Of a DNA stretch of 64,000 nucleotides, positions 1 to 12,145 are shown piece by piece. The stretch lies in contig NC_134025.1 in the NCBI RefSeq assembly GCF_964204645.1, positions 14,825,001 through 14,889,000 of the forward strand, read 5' to 3'. Source of the stretch: Tubulanus polymorphus (taxonomy: Eukaryota > Nemertea > Palaeonemertea > Tubulaniformes > Tubulanidae). The translations under genes were made by a program, and so were the position numbers. The first letter of the stretch is position 1. Each line of letters opens with the position of its first letter. A model generated the notes under the pieces. It ran no database searches. It had not been told where the DNA came from and was given only the letters and a program-made list of their open reading frames with translations.

Positions 1-451
1 CCTCCTGGGCCAAAATAAGACATCCATGAATACTATCATTGTACCCTATCAAAAATGTGCTAATTTCTCTTCCTAGAGCGAAAAAAGTATTTCTTAAAAA
101 TTCTATAATGTTACACCTAAATTAAGTTTCTACATACCCAATAATAAGGAAACAAAATGGAGCAATGTGGATATTTATCATAACCGCTGCTAACCAAGTC
201 AATAACGATGCTGCAGTACTAGGATATAGGCTGAAGAGCAGTGATTCCACAGTCTGTAAATAGAGCATCATATCATATTACAATAATTCTGGTAAACATG
301 ACATCTTTTAACAATTTGGGTTATAGATCAACACCCTCAAGACCTACCGACAAATGTACGCGTATATAGCTAAAAACTGTATCATTTATCTTGAGGTACA
401 AATTTTTAACAATATAATTTTAGAAAAAGGAATAACCGCAAAAACAAGATA
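1..451. other. No gene recognised
   Basis: I see no coding segment or named repeat in this AT-rich stretch. It forms the left flank of the TA-flanked element that begins at 452. Confidence 0.4.
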
Positions 452-1846
452 CCATATTTTCCAGTGTATAAGTCGAGTTTTTGAGATGAAAAACCATGTC
501 CAAAATATGTAGGTCGACTTATACACTGGCTACACTTTCGATATTAGACTACACTCATATACCAATTATAATTGAGGATGTTGATAAAATAGTTTTTTAT
601 AGTTTGGAAATGTTTCAAAATTAATCAATGTTAAAAATCAAGCGAGAATTAAGATGTGTATTCATTGTGCAGTACTTACATAAGCTGCGCTGCACCAATA
701 ATCAATACACAGCAGTCTTATACTTGACTCAATGTATACACAATACATTCAACATGTGGATACAAACTATGAGCACTAATCCGGTAATTTAATGTTAGAG
801 ACAACAGATCCCAATCATTAATTGCAAATACCAGTAGAGACTATGAACTACTATGAGAATGACCTTAGCACTGTTTTGAAAGTGACTTCTGTAAACACAC
901 GAAGAGGCGACTCGACTTATACACCAACTATAGCCTTAGTACAGTGGAACCTCGTTCTAATGAACCGCTGGGGGAAGAATAAAAAGTTTGTAATATCCGA
1001 TAGTTTGTTAGATCCGATTCACATCATTTATGTATGAAAAGAGAACACTTCCCTGGTGTGATAAAACACAAACCAACTGGTTTCATTAGAATCCAACAGG
1101 TTTTATTGGTAGAAGGCCTACTATTTATGTATAAATACTATCAGCTAATAAATCGATAATTGACAACTGTAAACAATGAAATATAACATAAATTGAAACC
1201 GAATTCAGATTTGCTCTCCGTTGACTTTGAGTGGCAAATACATGTGTTGGACACATGAGTCCCTCCCAGGTGATGCGATGGAATGAGAGCAAGGAAATGA
1301 ATGTAACAACGGCATGCCAGTTAAAACGTCAGAACAATTCTAAAACTTCAGAGCATTTAGTCCCTTTTTCAATTTCTCTGATGGTCTCAATCATTTTGCG
1401 AATTACGTTTTCGTCAAGGACGCCTGTATATCACTGTAAGCAGGCTAGAACAATGACCGACTACCGTTCTACAAATTGTAGCAGCCAGCAACATATAGTA
1501 AATCTGTATCGCTAATCTAAAACAAATAAAGCAATACTGTCTCTCGGTTTGAAGCTTACGATAAATAAACAAGTAAGACTGATCAAGGCTTGGCGATCGT
1601 TAGAAATATGTAATAGGACTCAAAAACTAAGGTCGTTATAACCATAAGTTCATTAGAAAAGGGGTTGTTTCCGATGAAATTCATCTGTAAATGAGAAGGA
1701 TTTGGCCGCAGATTTTTTTTGTAAGTAACCAGCGATGGTTCGTTAGTTCTGAGGTCATTAGAATTAGTTTCCACTATACATCTTTTTAAACTGAAAATTT
1801 GACTTCGACTTATACACTTGGTTGATGTGTAAACCAGAAAATACGG
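452..1846. mobile_element. TA-flanked TIR element (Tc1/pogo-like), non-autonomous
   Basis: The left end reads CCATATTTTCCAG after a TA (450-451). The right end, read on the minus strand, is CCGTATTTTCTGG with a TA at 1847-1848. Inside the left end a 16-bp perfect inverted repeat (461-476 and 514-529, key word GTATAAGTCGA) forms a hairpin, and the same TCGACTTATACAC word recurs near 911 and 1806. TA duplications and subterminal repeats fit the Tc1/mariner/pogo group. No transposase motif was found, so this looks like a deletion derivative. The superfamily call is inference from ends alone. Confidence 0.5.
942..1776. mobile_element. Nested TA-flanked element with CAGTGGAACCTCG-type end
   Basis: The left end is TA then CAGTGGAACCTCGTTCTAAT (942-961), a word typical of Tigger/jerky-type pogo ends. 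The right end on the minus strand reads TAGTGGAAACTAATTCTAAT up to a TA at 1777-1778. It lies wholly inside the 452-1846 element, so it inserted later. An open stretch at 1231-1515 has no recognisable domain. The right end is degenerate, so the boundary is moderately supported. Confidence 0.45.
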
Positions 1847-1848
1847 TA

Positions 1849-2655
1849 ATCTTTTTCAATGAAATCTCATCAATTGGATCATATTTGAAAGCTTTTTCAT
1901 TTTAATCATTGTTTGTGACAAAACAATGAACTCTTTATCAGTGTCTTTTCCTGTATTTGTGGAAGACACTATATTTCGGCCCATGAAATACTACATCTGT
2001 ACTATCAACTCTTTGTCAGCCACACCTATTATTTCAGGAAATGCTGCATCTTGCCAGGATTTCCATGTTTTCCACAGATTTATAAAACAAAAACTAGAAG
2101 AGAAATTATTATATTAATTTCATTTTGTTCATCTGGTCTTGCTTTTTCATATAAAACCAGCAACATTTCTTCTAAGAGTGATACAATCTGTATCACCAGT
2201 GCAGAGGGGTATTTTGCAGAAAATATTCCCATTCATGCGTGTTCAGACCCATATCAATAGATAATATAACTAACACACTGCATAGAATGACTGATTATAA
2301 TGTTTTAATAGTAAAAGGCATTAAACTAACTCGTGTCGTCCGATGAATTCACCATTTATCGTTAGCATTAAGAAACTGGTCAACCAGTACTGTTTTGGCA
2401 GGCAAGGGATGGGAAATATCGAGGCAATGAGTTAAAGAAACAAACTGCCAGAAAGAGCGCATTAGAAAAGCCGTTTTATTTCATTAAGCTCACTTCGATC
2501 TACAGATACTGCATGGGAATTTTGATGAATCAATGTTACAAAAGCTCTGTCGTGCCGTAAACATCGAAATTGAGCCCCATTCAATGAGGCGACATGTTTT
2601 TTATTAGAGTCGTCATCCGAAATCATCCACAGGCTGGTCCTCACTTCGATTATCA
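1849..2655. other. No gene recognised
   Basis: About 800 bases with only short open frames and no domain. A segment near 2340-2440 (after GATGAATTC, through a CCAGTAC word) resembles 4150-4230, suggesting that an old repeat extends here. Confidence 0.35.
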
Positions 2656-3400
2656 ATTCAAGTATAAATAAACAAATTTATTGCCGCAAGTCTTCACATT
2701 CAGTCGCCGTCTTCAAACAGTTACCCATATTCATCATCGGTACACTTTAATGATCCACATGATATTTACTACTCTGAATATTATAGATATTATAAGCACT
2801 ATTGAGCTAAAAAGATCGATAATCAACGTGTGTCTTTAATCGTCGTTCCGCAGATCTGCTGTGATTTTTCCTTGCCATGAGAGTCAAATCATCAAGTACA
2901 AATAAATTTATTACTCCCAGTGATTTGCCCACGGGCTTCAAACAGTTAGTTTTACAATATTATATTTTCCTTTACCAAATTAACCGGATATTTACTACGA
3001 TAAATCATTTAAGTACCGCGAGTCATAGGCCTAAACTAAACAGGCCAAACAGATTCAGCAGAGAAAAACTGTAGTGTTGATGAGGTATCAAAATAAATGA
3101 ATTTATTACTACAGTGATTTGGCCCCGGGCTTCGACCATGCATCAGTATTCTTCTTTTTGTACAGTACATACCGATCTTTTCCAAATTCACGGGATATTT
3201 ACTAAATACCTGTATATGACATATAATTATCCGTCGGAGAAAAGCTGTTGTGTCGACGAGGTATCAAAATAAAAGAATTTATTAGTTGATTCGGCCGCAA
3301 GCTTCAAACATTTATCAAAATTCAATTTTCCCTACAGTACATACCGATCTTTACCAAATCCACAAGATATTTACTAAATACAAGTATATGACACACTCTT
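2656..3400. repeat. Degenerate tandem repeat, roughly 180-230 bp period, 3-4 copies
   Basis: Successive units share the order: GTATCAAAATAAA, GAATTTATTA, GATTTGGCC, GGCTTCAAAC, ACAGTACATACCGATCTTT, CCAAATTCACGGGATATTTA, CTAAATAC. Units start near 2660, 2890, 3085 and 3262. One similar unit lies in opposite orientation at about 6940-7090. No coding potential is seen; the array is the outer part of the left arm of the large inverted repeat. Confidence 0.6.
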
Positions 3401-4440
3401 ACCCGTAAGCTGGACTCACGCTTGTATTCAGAGTTTGTGTTTGCCACGGGGGATAGGAGATCATTTTTAGGCCGCTTGAAATGTTCATTGAGTTGTACGG
3501 GACCTTTAGGCCTACCGGTTCTTAGCTTTATTATATCAAACAAACACATGTAATTCAAACAAACACATGTAATTGTTGTGATAATTATACAAAACAAAAT
3601 TTGCAAAAAAAATCTGGCAACATTGCTGCGATGTACAAGATTTCTTCATAATCGAAAATGAAATCGAGTTTACAAATTTAATATCCCAGAGACCTATCCC
3701 TGTTAAATAAGGTGTAGGAATACGATGTTAAGGAGGGTTGAAAATCAATAGGCCTAAGACCAGTCCATCCAGATGTTAGGCCTACGCATATACATACGCC
3801 TATGTAGGCTAGTAGCCTCTACTAGGTTACATAAAGCTAAGTTCACTATAAAGGAGGAATCAGATTTATTCAAATGCATGTATTAGTGATTAACTGGTTC
3901 TGACTTCCATTGATCAATCACAATTATCAACGATATTTTATCGGCAAAAATGAAGATTTTTTTGAAAATTTTGTCCGAGCAGACAGCTTTATAAACCAGA
4001 CTTTTCATTGACTTTCTTCCTCATTAACACTTTGCCTGCCAGGCCTATTTTTCAGGAAATACTGCGCTTTGTCAGGATTTGCGTGTTTTCAGAGATTCAT
4101 AAAACAAAAACTAAAAGCGATATCATCATAAAATAACTGGTGTTGTGCGATGAATTCGCCATCTATCGTAAAAGTTAAGAAACAGTCAACATACCAGTAC
4201 AGTTTTGCCGGGAAAGTAATGGGAGATATCGAACATACCAGTACATTTTTGGAAATTGGTATTTCATTAATTCCTATTGACTTAAGGTACTGTAGAGCCC
4301 CAGAATGGTCTCTTTTTCGTTCAAAAAACCTTTCGCTCGAAATTTTTTTCGTCAAAACAAAAAATTTTTTCGTTCGAACCAAAAATATTTCCTTCGATTG
4401 AACCAATTTGAAACGATATTCTTATAATGGACTTTCCTAA
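2930..4440 (+). repeat. Left arm of a large imperfect inverted repeat
   Basis: This arm matches 6190-7207 read on the minus strand, in order. Matching blocks include TTTACTACGATAAATCATTT (about 2993), GTGTCGACGAGGTATCAAAA (3251), ACATACCGATCTTT (3340), CGCATATACATA with TAGGCCTA (3780), GACAGCTTTATAA with CAGACTTTTCATT (3983-4010), and GAGCCCCA (4296) followed by CGTTCAAAAAACCTTTCGCTCG. The left arm is longer because its outer tandem units are duplicated. This looks like a foldback-type or composite repeat. Confidence 0.65.
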
Positions 4441-4548
4441 ATTTACATGAGTGTATGTTTAATCAGCATCAAAATTAAACTAATTTCGTCATGAAGTTTG
4501 GCAGAATTTCAGAGAATCCGTGCTCCATGTTATCAAAAAAGCCTGAGA

Positions 4549-4690
4549 TGTCCCCCTTGATTGAATCAAGAAGTTTTCATGAAAATCTGTCTATTGATAC
4601 GATCTCCATCACACACAACTACATGATGATTCATAATGAATATACATGGTAGTGGGTTTTCCCCACTGACTCAAAGAGACACTCTCCACG
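4549..4690 (+). repeat. Dispersed repeat, copy 1 of 2 in this window
   Basis: Similar to 23,137-23,275 in the same orientation. Shared words are TGTCCCC, CACACACAACT, CATGATGATT and GTAGTGGGTTTTCCCC. No coding potential is visible. Confidence 0.6.
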
Positions 4691-5159
4691 TTCATGGTGT
4701 AACGATATCTTTTATTTCATATGTACAATGTAGGAAGTTAATGTTAACGTTAGACAATCTATTTTCGTAAATTGAACAATTTCCAAGATTCACTTCCTTC
4801 TTTCCCAATTTTACTGCCTTTCTATAAAATTCACTGCTTTTCACGGCCGGCCGCGACAAACCCTGGCAGTTGAATCATTTGCAAGTTCCAAGAACTAGGC
4901 CACGCCCGAGGCACACTTTTCATATACATGTACAAATCAATACACCACATTGCATGCAGCGAGTCTGTGTCTAGCACGTGTATGGAGCATGAATATACGT
5001 AAAAGGGCATGTGTTTTTTCGAAACGAAATGCTCAAACAACAAATAAATAACTAAATTAAATATAGCTGCAAAGCAGCGATAACAGGTTTTCTGCACAGT
5101 CTTAGAATACCGTTAAACAGTTAACACAGATTTATAAGAGGAAGGTTGACAAACAGTCA
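4691..5159. other. No gene recognised
   Basis: Lies between the arms of the large inverted repeat. No domain, repeat or splice-flanked frame was recognised. Confidence 0.35.
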
Positions 5160-5680
5160 ATTACACCACCTACTTGAAACCATGGACAACTGGACCAGAT
5201 GGTCCTATTTGACTCTGGAAAATCGACTGTTAGGCCATAATTACTTAATGGATTTTGACAAAGCATTTGATAGGTACAGCATCAGCCATTACTAAACAAG
5301 CTATCTGGAAACAGTATCAATGATAGGTCGCTCAAATGGCTCAGCAGTTATCTCTGAACGAAAACAGGTGGCCGAAATCAAAAGAACTCATCTTGGAATA
5401 AGTCGGTCTAACAAGCAGAGTTACGCAAGGTAGTATTCTAAGTCGTCTTCTCGTTAATGCCCTGATAAATGACATACACAGTAATCCAAAATGTACCGGA
5501 CCGAGTAAATTTCCAAAACGACCTTAACACACTGTGTTCCGTACATGGCCAGAAACATGGAAGATGGGCTTCAACCTATAAGGCATGATATGGATATTGG
5601 ATACAAAGAAAACCCGGGTTCACATTATACCTTTGTGTTCGAATGAGAAGATTATTTTGTTCGGATAAAGATTACTTATT
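5160..5680 (+). pseudogene. Decayed LINE reverse transcriptase fragment (Jockey/CR1-type)
   Basis: Broken frames read, in order, DFDKAFDR (palm motif A), SYLSERKQVAEIKR, VTQGSIL (motif B region, normally GVPQGSVLG) with ALINDIH (normally YINDL), and then a decayed downstream block resembling DLxxLxxW-x-MxFNP. Several frameshifts and stops separate the blocks. A sister fragment lies at 49,055-49,372. Assignment to a non-LTR reverse transcriptase rests on motif order; the clade is uncertain. Confidence 0.7.
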
Positions 5681-6240
5681 AAAATAAACAGACTATTAAG
5701 TCCTACCAAAATTTTGCTCTTTGGAACGAAAAATGCTTCGATGAAACAATATATCTGTTCGAACAAAAAAAAACTTAATGTTCTGAAATCTTGTTCTAAT
5801 TAAAACAATTCTGTTTGATCGAACAATACGCTTTTCGTTTGAACGAAAACTTTTTTTCATTCTAACAAAAAATGTGTTCAAATAAAAAGCTATGTTATTG
5901 TTGAAATGAAAAACTTTTGGTCTCCACAAGAAAATATGGTTGAGCGAAAATATTTTTTTCTGAACGAATGTTTGAATGAAACCAATTCTGTTCGATTGAA
6001 CGAAATACTTAATACTTTTGGTTCGGACAAAAAACTTTTTACATTTTACTTGTTCGAACGAAAAACTTAATGTTCTGACAAGAAAATTTTGTTCAAATCA
6101 AAACGATTCTGTTCGATTTCGTTTGGACAAAAAAAATCTGTTCAACTTTGTTCTAATGATTTTTTCGAATCGGTTCAATCGAACGGAATATTATAGGTTC
6201 GAACAAAAAATTTTTGAGCGAAAGGTCTTTTGAACGACAA
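5640..6240. repeat. GAACGAAAAA-rich simple-repeat segment
   Basis: The words GTTCGAACGAAAAA, GAACGAAAA and TTCGTTTGAACG recur many times on both strands, with a related patch at 4315-4400. It reads as an expanded degenerate short repeat. Long open frames here arise from the repeat and do not look like genes. Confidence 0.65.
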
Positions 6241-7207
6241 AAAAAGATCTTTGTGGGGCTTTGCAGTAACTTAAAGCCAGACGTTGGTCGGCCTTGCGAC
6301 CCGATGCGATCCTCGCATTGCAAGGGAGTGTAGGTCGATAAGTCGTTGCCACGCAATCATCGCTGGCGGTCGCAATGAATGGCGTCGCAGTGAGTCGCAA
6401 GCCGTCGAAAGGTCTGGCTTAAGTCATTAGGAATTAATGAAATACCAGTTTCATTTATGATGAAAAAACTCAAATGAAAAGTCTGGCTTATAAAGCTGTC
6501 TGCTCAGAGGAAATTTTCAAAAAATCTTCATTTTTGCCAATAAAATTGATAACTGTGATTGATCGTTGCAAGTCACTTAATCACTAATTAAACATGCATT
6601 TTAATAAATCTGATTTCTCCTTTACAGTGAACTTAGCTTTAACCTAGTATGTATATGTATATGCGTAGGCCTAACATTCCAACTGATTGGTTGTAGGCCT
6701 ATTGAATTACAACCCTCCTAAACATCGTAAATTTTGGTTGGAAGTTTAATCCAATGAGTCCGTTAATAAACGCAACAATTATACTGTGTTTGTTTGAGAC
6801 AGTAAAGCTCAGTACCGGTAGGCCTAAAAGCCTTAAGGTCGGATACAACTCGATAAACACTTCAAGCAACACAGCGAAAGATCTTTCCGCCATGGCGAAT
6901 GCTTACTCCAAATGTCAAGTGTGAGTCCAGCATACGGATAGGAGTGTGTTATATACTTGTATTTAGTAAATACCTTGTGCATTTGACAAAGATCGGTATG
7001 TACTGTAGGAAATATAGAGTATTGATAAATGGTTGAAGCCCGCGGCCGAATAAAGAAATATATTCTTTTACTTTGATACCTCGTCGACACAACAGCTTTT
7101 CTCCGCTTTATCTCCTCGGCGTGTTTAGTTTAGGCCTAGGACTCCCCGGTACTCTAATGATTTATCTTAGTAAATACACGGTTAACGGTAAAGAAAAGTA
7201 GGTATTG
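6190..7207 (-). repeat. Right arm of the large imperfect inverted repeat
   Basis: Minus-strand match to 2930-4440 with blocks in the same order. It carries one copy of the tandem unit (about 6940-7090), where the left arm has several. A CG-rich insert at about 6285-6415 (ACGTTGGTCGG to GTCGAAAGGTCTGG) is absent from the left arm. Confidence 0.65.
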
Positions 7208-7505
7208 TTAAATGCAGGGATGAAAATAGGAGGCATTGAAATCCGCAGAAATTTTGAAAAATTATGATCTTACCCGGCCTTACTGACAATACAACTCGTC
7301 CTGCCGCTTAAGTAACGATCAGTATGCAAGCACTAACGAAACAAAAGGGGAGTTTGGCCTGAGGTCTTACTAAAAACTTTGGCTACATTTTATCAGGAAA
7401 CTCATTCTTACCACGGATATTTGAACATGGGTGTTGATAATGGAAAACATTTAATAATTTACTGACGATATATTATTCCAAAATTGCGACAGAGAAAAGT
7501 GATCA

Positions 7506-9249
7506 CTATACAAACGCAGTGGCGCTAGCCACCTGTGACCACCATTCATCTATAGGTACCAGTATTGACCGGTCAGAAAAAGCTTCCGGGAGCGTTTTGT
7601 CAGCCGTGTAACGATGTACCTCAAGCTGGTAGCTATCAACCTCATCCGAATTCAGAACATGTGTTGCAATATTTGGCAAATCCTTTAGATATTTTAAAGT
7701 CAAGGTATGACCGCGACATGCCGGATCAATTGCAGCTATACGTAACAGCATTTTACTGTTAAGTGATAGTTTCTTTGCCAAATATTTAGCACAAGAAATG
7801 TACGCCTTTCTGACTTTGCCGTAAACTTCTTTGACGGCTGGATCTTTTGGATTCTCACTGATCAGTTTTGAGACTTTGGCTCCAACAAACATTTCACTCG
7901 GTTTCATTGTGCAAAGATCAATATCGACACTAACTTATTTTCGATCATTGGCAGGGATCTTGTCAGGCCTTATAAGGCCTTATAAAGCAAGAGAGAAATT
8001 CCCGGAATACACTGACTTGTTCATCAATAAGCTTCTCAACGGCTCTCTTTTTGAACTTTCAGAATGTACTTTTTCAGAACAGGCAAAACTGAAATCAGGA
8101 AATTCAGGTACATAACTGTCCGTTTTCGGTTGACAAACAAACGATCCATAATTCGATTTTTTTCTTGCTTTTCCGTCCGCGGTAAGTTTCTTGTTTTTTA
8201 CAGTTGACTGTATGCGCTCTGCTTCTGAAATACCCAAGTGTCGATAAATTTCTTCGCAACGGGCTAGATATATAATGCGATCACCTGGATTCAAAAAACC
8301 GAAGTAGAAAACTGTGTATGCATCAAACTTGCGTTGTAAATCAACAGCGGCACTGTGCAATGACAGCCACCTGGTAACAACATATCTTTCGGGCATCGTG
8401 AATTTAAATCCCAACAATGAACATATTTCATGAAGGTAATCATCACGCAAGTCAGGTGACCATTTCAAATCATTGTACAGATCTGTAATAAGCTTTTTGA
8501 TCACTTTATCAAACAATTGGTAAACTGCTTTGACGAATTGTGTGCGTGGTGAGCCGAGTCACCATCGATGTTTAGAAGGTGAGGGACCTTATCGCGCAAC
8601 CTGGTCTCGAACCCGGATCTGCAGCCACGCATGACATTACATGAATCAACAAGAACGGACATTAAACGATCATAAGATATCTGCTGACGGTCCATTCGCC
8701 AATGACCTCGTTATAAATACTTTCACTATTCACCGAGATGATTTCAAGTGACAATTCATGCCGAAACACGATCTTTTTCTCTACTGGTGAATAAAAACTG
8801 GCCAGAATAGGTAGAACTTTTTTCAGATTTAAGCTCGAAGCTTCATCGATGTTGAGAGAGAAAAAGTTCTCATTCAGTTCTCCATTCAACTGATATAAAA
8901 ATGTCTTGGCCAAGCCATGTTTCATTTTGGACGATGCTGTAACTCTGGACATTTTCAAGTGTGACAGGGCATTTCTGTCTTTGCTTAAGGCTTTAGTCAG
9001 ATCTATCACATTCAGAACAATGCTAAACGACAGGCTTTTGTCGGCAATGAATGCAAGTAGCATAGCCTCAGAATGAAGAATCCGGTCCTGCACTGGAATG
9101 AAAGGTTCAACTTTCAGATGACTGCTTGCATTTTCAGTGGACGGTGAATCTTCAAACACTTGCCAATGACGTTTCTCCTGCTGTGATGTTGAAGACCCTG
9201 TTAGGTAAGCAATTAACGACTCAATCGAGTGTCTGTTTTTATTTATCAT
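7506..9249 (-). pseudogene. hAT-superfamily transposase body, frameshifted
   Basis: Encodes a DDE transposase with RNase H fold that would excise and insert hAT elements in the nucleus. Blocks in order: MSRVTASSKM (about residue 100), FSLNIDEASS (first catalytic Asp region), then after a frameshift SVLVDSCNVMRGCRSG (second Asp) and GDSAHHAHN (the hAT C/H region). A further frameshift leads to TRWLSLHSAAVDL, a hallmark of the hAT insertion domain, and a C-terminal segment from 7907. Breaks lie near 8665, 8505 and 7980, with a TAA about 7941. The break at 7965-7985 is a small tandem duplication of CCTTATAAGG. The usual C-terminal dimerisation motif and catalytic Glu are not visible, so the 3' end is lost. 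Confidence 0.75.
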
Positions 9250-9379
9250 ATGACCTTAATATTGTATCTAAAAGCTGCAAATAAATTCTGAAAATCCAGC
9301 TAAAGTCTTTTCCACGGAACAAACTCAAGTACCGGCTGGCCAAAGTTTGAGGCCTAGTTCAAAAACAAAGGATGCATAC

Positions 9380-9604
9380 CTGGTAGTTTGTAATTACTCC
9401 TTCTGTCTTTAACTATATCTTTGTCTTTTTTTCTGCCTTTACTTGATCAGAAATAGCAACCTTTCCCCATGCACCATAGTTGATTTCACTGTTGCACCAG
9501 GTGCATAGTACTCTTCCAGGAACGCTGATTTTTCTAATACATTCAGCTAGGGGAACATCGTCAATTAAAGTCTCCAACCAGTTCCATTTCCATGGATTTT
9601 TCAA
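9380..9604 (-). pseudogene. N-terminal zinc-binding exon of the hAT-like transposase
   Basis: Reads WKWNWLETLI, then CTWCNSEINYG, with later residues decayed; a CxWC pair is the likely zinc ligand start. The exon ends at a plausible donor (CCAG/GTATGC on the minus strand). A better-kept homologue is at 29,413-29,704, which also ends just after a KLPG block at a GTAAG donor, so the shared exon boundary supports splicing. It lies 5' of the transposase body in the right order and strand. Confidence 0.65.
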
Positions 9605-9620
9605 TCTTTTATAAACCCCC

Positions 9621-11544
9621 CCCCCCTGGGTCTACAGAAGAACACCTGTCTATGATCTTATGATCCATGAGTGACAAGCTAACCGCTAATAAATAGCACC
9701 CTGGTTATTAAAAAAAACGGCGCGGAAAGCTTAAAACAGGCAGCCAGGTAGATGGTAGTAATAAGTTTCGCGTATAAGATTATTGATTTTCTACATGAAT
9801 TTATACAGACACACACACACACATTCTGATCGGAGATCGTAGCATTATAAAAATATAATATGTCGACCCACATGTGCTACTACCAGCCAGCAAAGTACTA
9901 ATATGCCAAGTTTAGGGGAAATAACATCAAGAATAATGAAGAGAGGTGTTTTTATCAATCCCTAGTACCTGTTTAAGCGCATTCGGTTTTTATTAGTTCT
10001 GACAAATAGTTGACTAGATAAAAGTTGACTAGAAAACCGAATTTGGCCCAAGGCGCTCAACAGATTCAAGATGGCATCTCCGTAAAATAACCAATACACA
10101 AGTTAGGTATATATATAGGGTTAACTATGCAGGAGGGAAGGCCTAGTAAGAGTGACAAGAGATAACGGGTTTTCTGAGCTGCAACTGCATTCGTTCTATC
10201 TTAGAAGATTGGCTGGACATTGTTTTGACGCACGGTCATATGGAGACACCATATTGAATCCGTCAAATAACACAGGCTTAATTTGTGATACTGAGAAAAT
10301 GATAGAAACAAGGAATACTCCTTAATTCTAAACATCGTTAGAAATTTCCTCCTAAATACTCAATTCTTGACTCAAATTCTCTCCTAGTTAATTGAGTAAG
10401 AGGCTTTTTTGCACTGTAACAAACCTGCCAACATCAAAAACAGATTTGGAGTAATTTTGATAGTAGTTTTTCTCCTAAAATATTAGTTTTTTCGAAGATT
10501 ATGAAAAATAGTAGTTTCCTCACCGGAAGAGTATTTTTTGAATAAAAAGCTGATTCACTAGATATATAGTGGCTACTAAGTGGCAACCTGTCCACCCAAG
10601 AAATTATAGACTTGAGGAATACAGCAAAAAGGTCTGCGGGCAGGGTTTGTGTTGGTGTGAGCTTTGGCAGGGGGCAATTAAACCCCTGAAAGCGAGGATG
10701 CTTTCAGTTAGGGTACTCAAGTTAGGGAAAAAATGTAACAATGATAGCATAATTTGATAGCATATTTGAATCTACATTTATTTTATTAGTCTAATTTGAG
10801 TGAGAACAGAGTTCAGGGCGGGTAGGTGTTAAAAGCAGTCAAGGCGCTGTTGGGAATCGACAGATTCAAGACGGGATCTCAGTGAAATAATCAATCCTAA
10901 CTAGTTACAGCATTAACTATGCAGGAGGGAAGGCCTTAGAGTGAAAAGTTGGTTCGGCGAGTCACATACTGGGAACTTCATTTCTATTCAATGAAATTGA
11001 CGTCCAATAACTATTATAAAATCAATAATCACGAACGACACCATTACTTAATATGACTGCTGCAGCAGTCAGTCTTCATCGATGCAGTGGGTAGGTATTT
11101 TTAAGTGACTAAAGGCCTTTTTAATATCGGCGACAACAAGATAGCAATGATGCTGAAATTTTCAGATGCAAAGGAGTATGACCACCGATGTGGCACACAC
11201 GGCCTTAAGGACCTGACCAATCCAATAAATAAAACCCTATTGAATATTTGTAGAATTGGTATCCACGAATGCAGCAACTGAAATATTTGAAATGCATATA
11301 TCTTGTGTTTTTTACTGTTGCGTGTGTGCATGCATACGTGCCATTCAAAATGATTGGCATTCCATATTCTAGTCCAAATACACTACTTTGTGAATAAATG
11401 GCTGGTCTAGATACATTTTTCCTGGGCGTGCGGGAATAGGGAATACCTGAAGGGCCGTACTGATTGCCGATTGCCTATAGTAGATTTCCACCATTGCCTG
11501 ACGGTAAATAATCTTAAGTTTAAAATAGGATGTCCAGTACATAC
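9621..11544. other. No gene; short dispersed duplications
   Basis: Contains a CA microsatellite (about 9809-9824) and two direct copies of a roughly 100-bp segment: 10,049-10,145 and 10,840-10,937. The copies share AAGGCGCT, GACAGATTCAAGA or CAACAGATTCAAGA, and ACTATGCAGGAGGGAAGGCC. No credible coding exon was seen. Confidence 0.45.
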
Positions 11545-11604
11545 AATCTGCATATTCAGAGAGACCGTAATATTCCTATCAGATTTCAACATTTCGTTAA
11601 GAAG
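11545..11604 (-). CDS. Candidate host exon (20 codons), membrane-protein gene
   Basis: On the minus strand a classic branch-like CTAAC and CAG acceptor precede 20 codons (LLNEMLKSDRNITVSLNMQI), followed by donor GTATGT. It is phase 0 at both ends and so can follow the 12,146-12,263 exon, which ends on a complete codon. It contains an N-glycosylation sequon (NIT). No family was recognised. A 60-base exon can occur by chance, so support depends on the neighbouring exons. Confidence 0.3.
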
Positions 11605-12145
11605 CTGTTAGTAGTCAAATCTGATTAAAGATCAATTTTATGTACAAATAAATACAGAAAATATAGAATAACAATCAATATCCCAAGAGGGGAAACCCTA
11701 AAAAATTAGATTCTGGAGGAGATATATATATATATGTATATGATGTTCGACATATTACTAAATTGCTTAATTTTAAATCAATACTTGGACAATGACTTTT
11801 TTGTAAGATGACTTGAATGCTGATAAAGTGATAAGGGATTTGAGATCTTCAGAGAAAACTATGGAGAAAATTCCAATATCAAGTCTAGAGTGAGGAGTGC
11901 AAAGGTCACATTGTTGCCGGGTATTACACTGCTGAATAGCCAAATAATTGGTAAATAAGTTTTCAAAGGATTTGCAGTGAGATGATGTACTGTTGAAACC
12001 ACTTGACAAAATATAAACCATCTAGGCCAAAATGGCTAAGAGTTAATCTGTTCACTCCCCGGAACAAGGCATGCACAATCCTCTGGTGGGAGTGAAAGAG
12101 TTAAGACAAGTCTTCTTTGACATGAAAGAAAAACATGAAAGTTAC
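11605..12145. other. Intergenic or intronic, no feature
   Basis: No exon or repeat recognised. A short TA run lies near 11,722-11,735. Confidence 0.3.

Larger units (their letters stand above)
7215..9620 (-). mobile_element. Broken autonomous hAT-like DNA transposon
   Basis: The end at 7215 begins CAGGGATGAAAAT. It pairs in sequence with the TTCTCATCCCTG end of the non-autonomous copy at 49,045, so 7215 is probably one terminus. A matching right terminus was not found near 9.6 kb, where a C-tract follows at about 9617. It encodes an N-terminal zinc-binding exon (9380-9604) and a hAT transposase body (7506-9249), both minus strand. It is the probable source family of the related short copies at 19.3/22.5, 29.1 and 48.5 kb. 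Confidence 0.6.

Noticed and set aside
5696-6356. Several overlapping open frames rich in Asn, Phe and Lys
   Set aside because: They arise from the GAACGAAAAA simple repeat on both strands.
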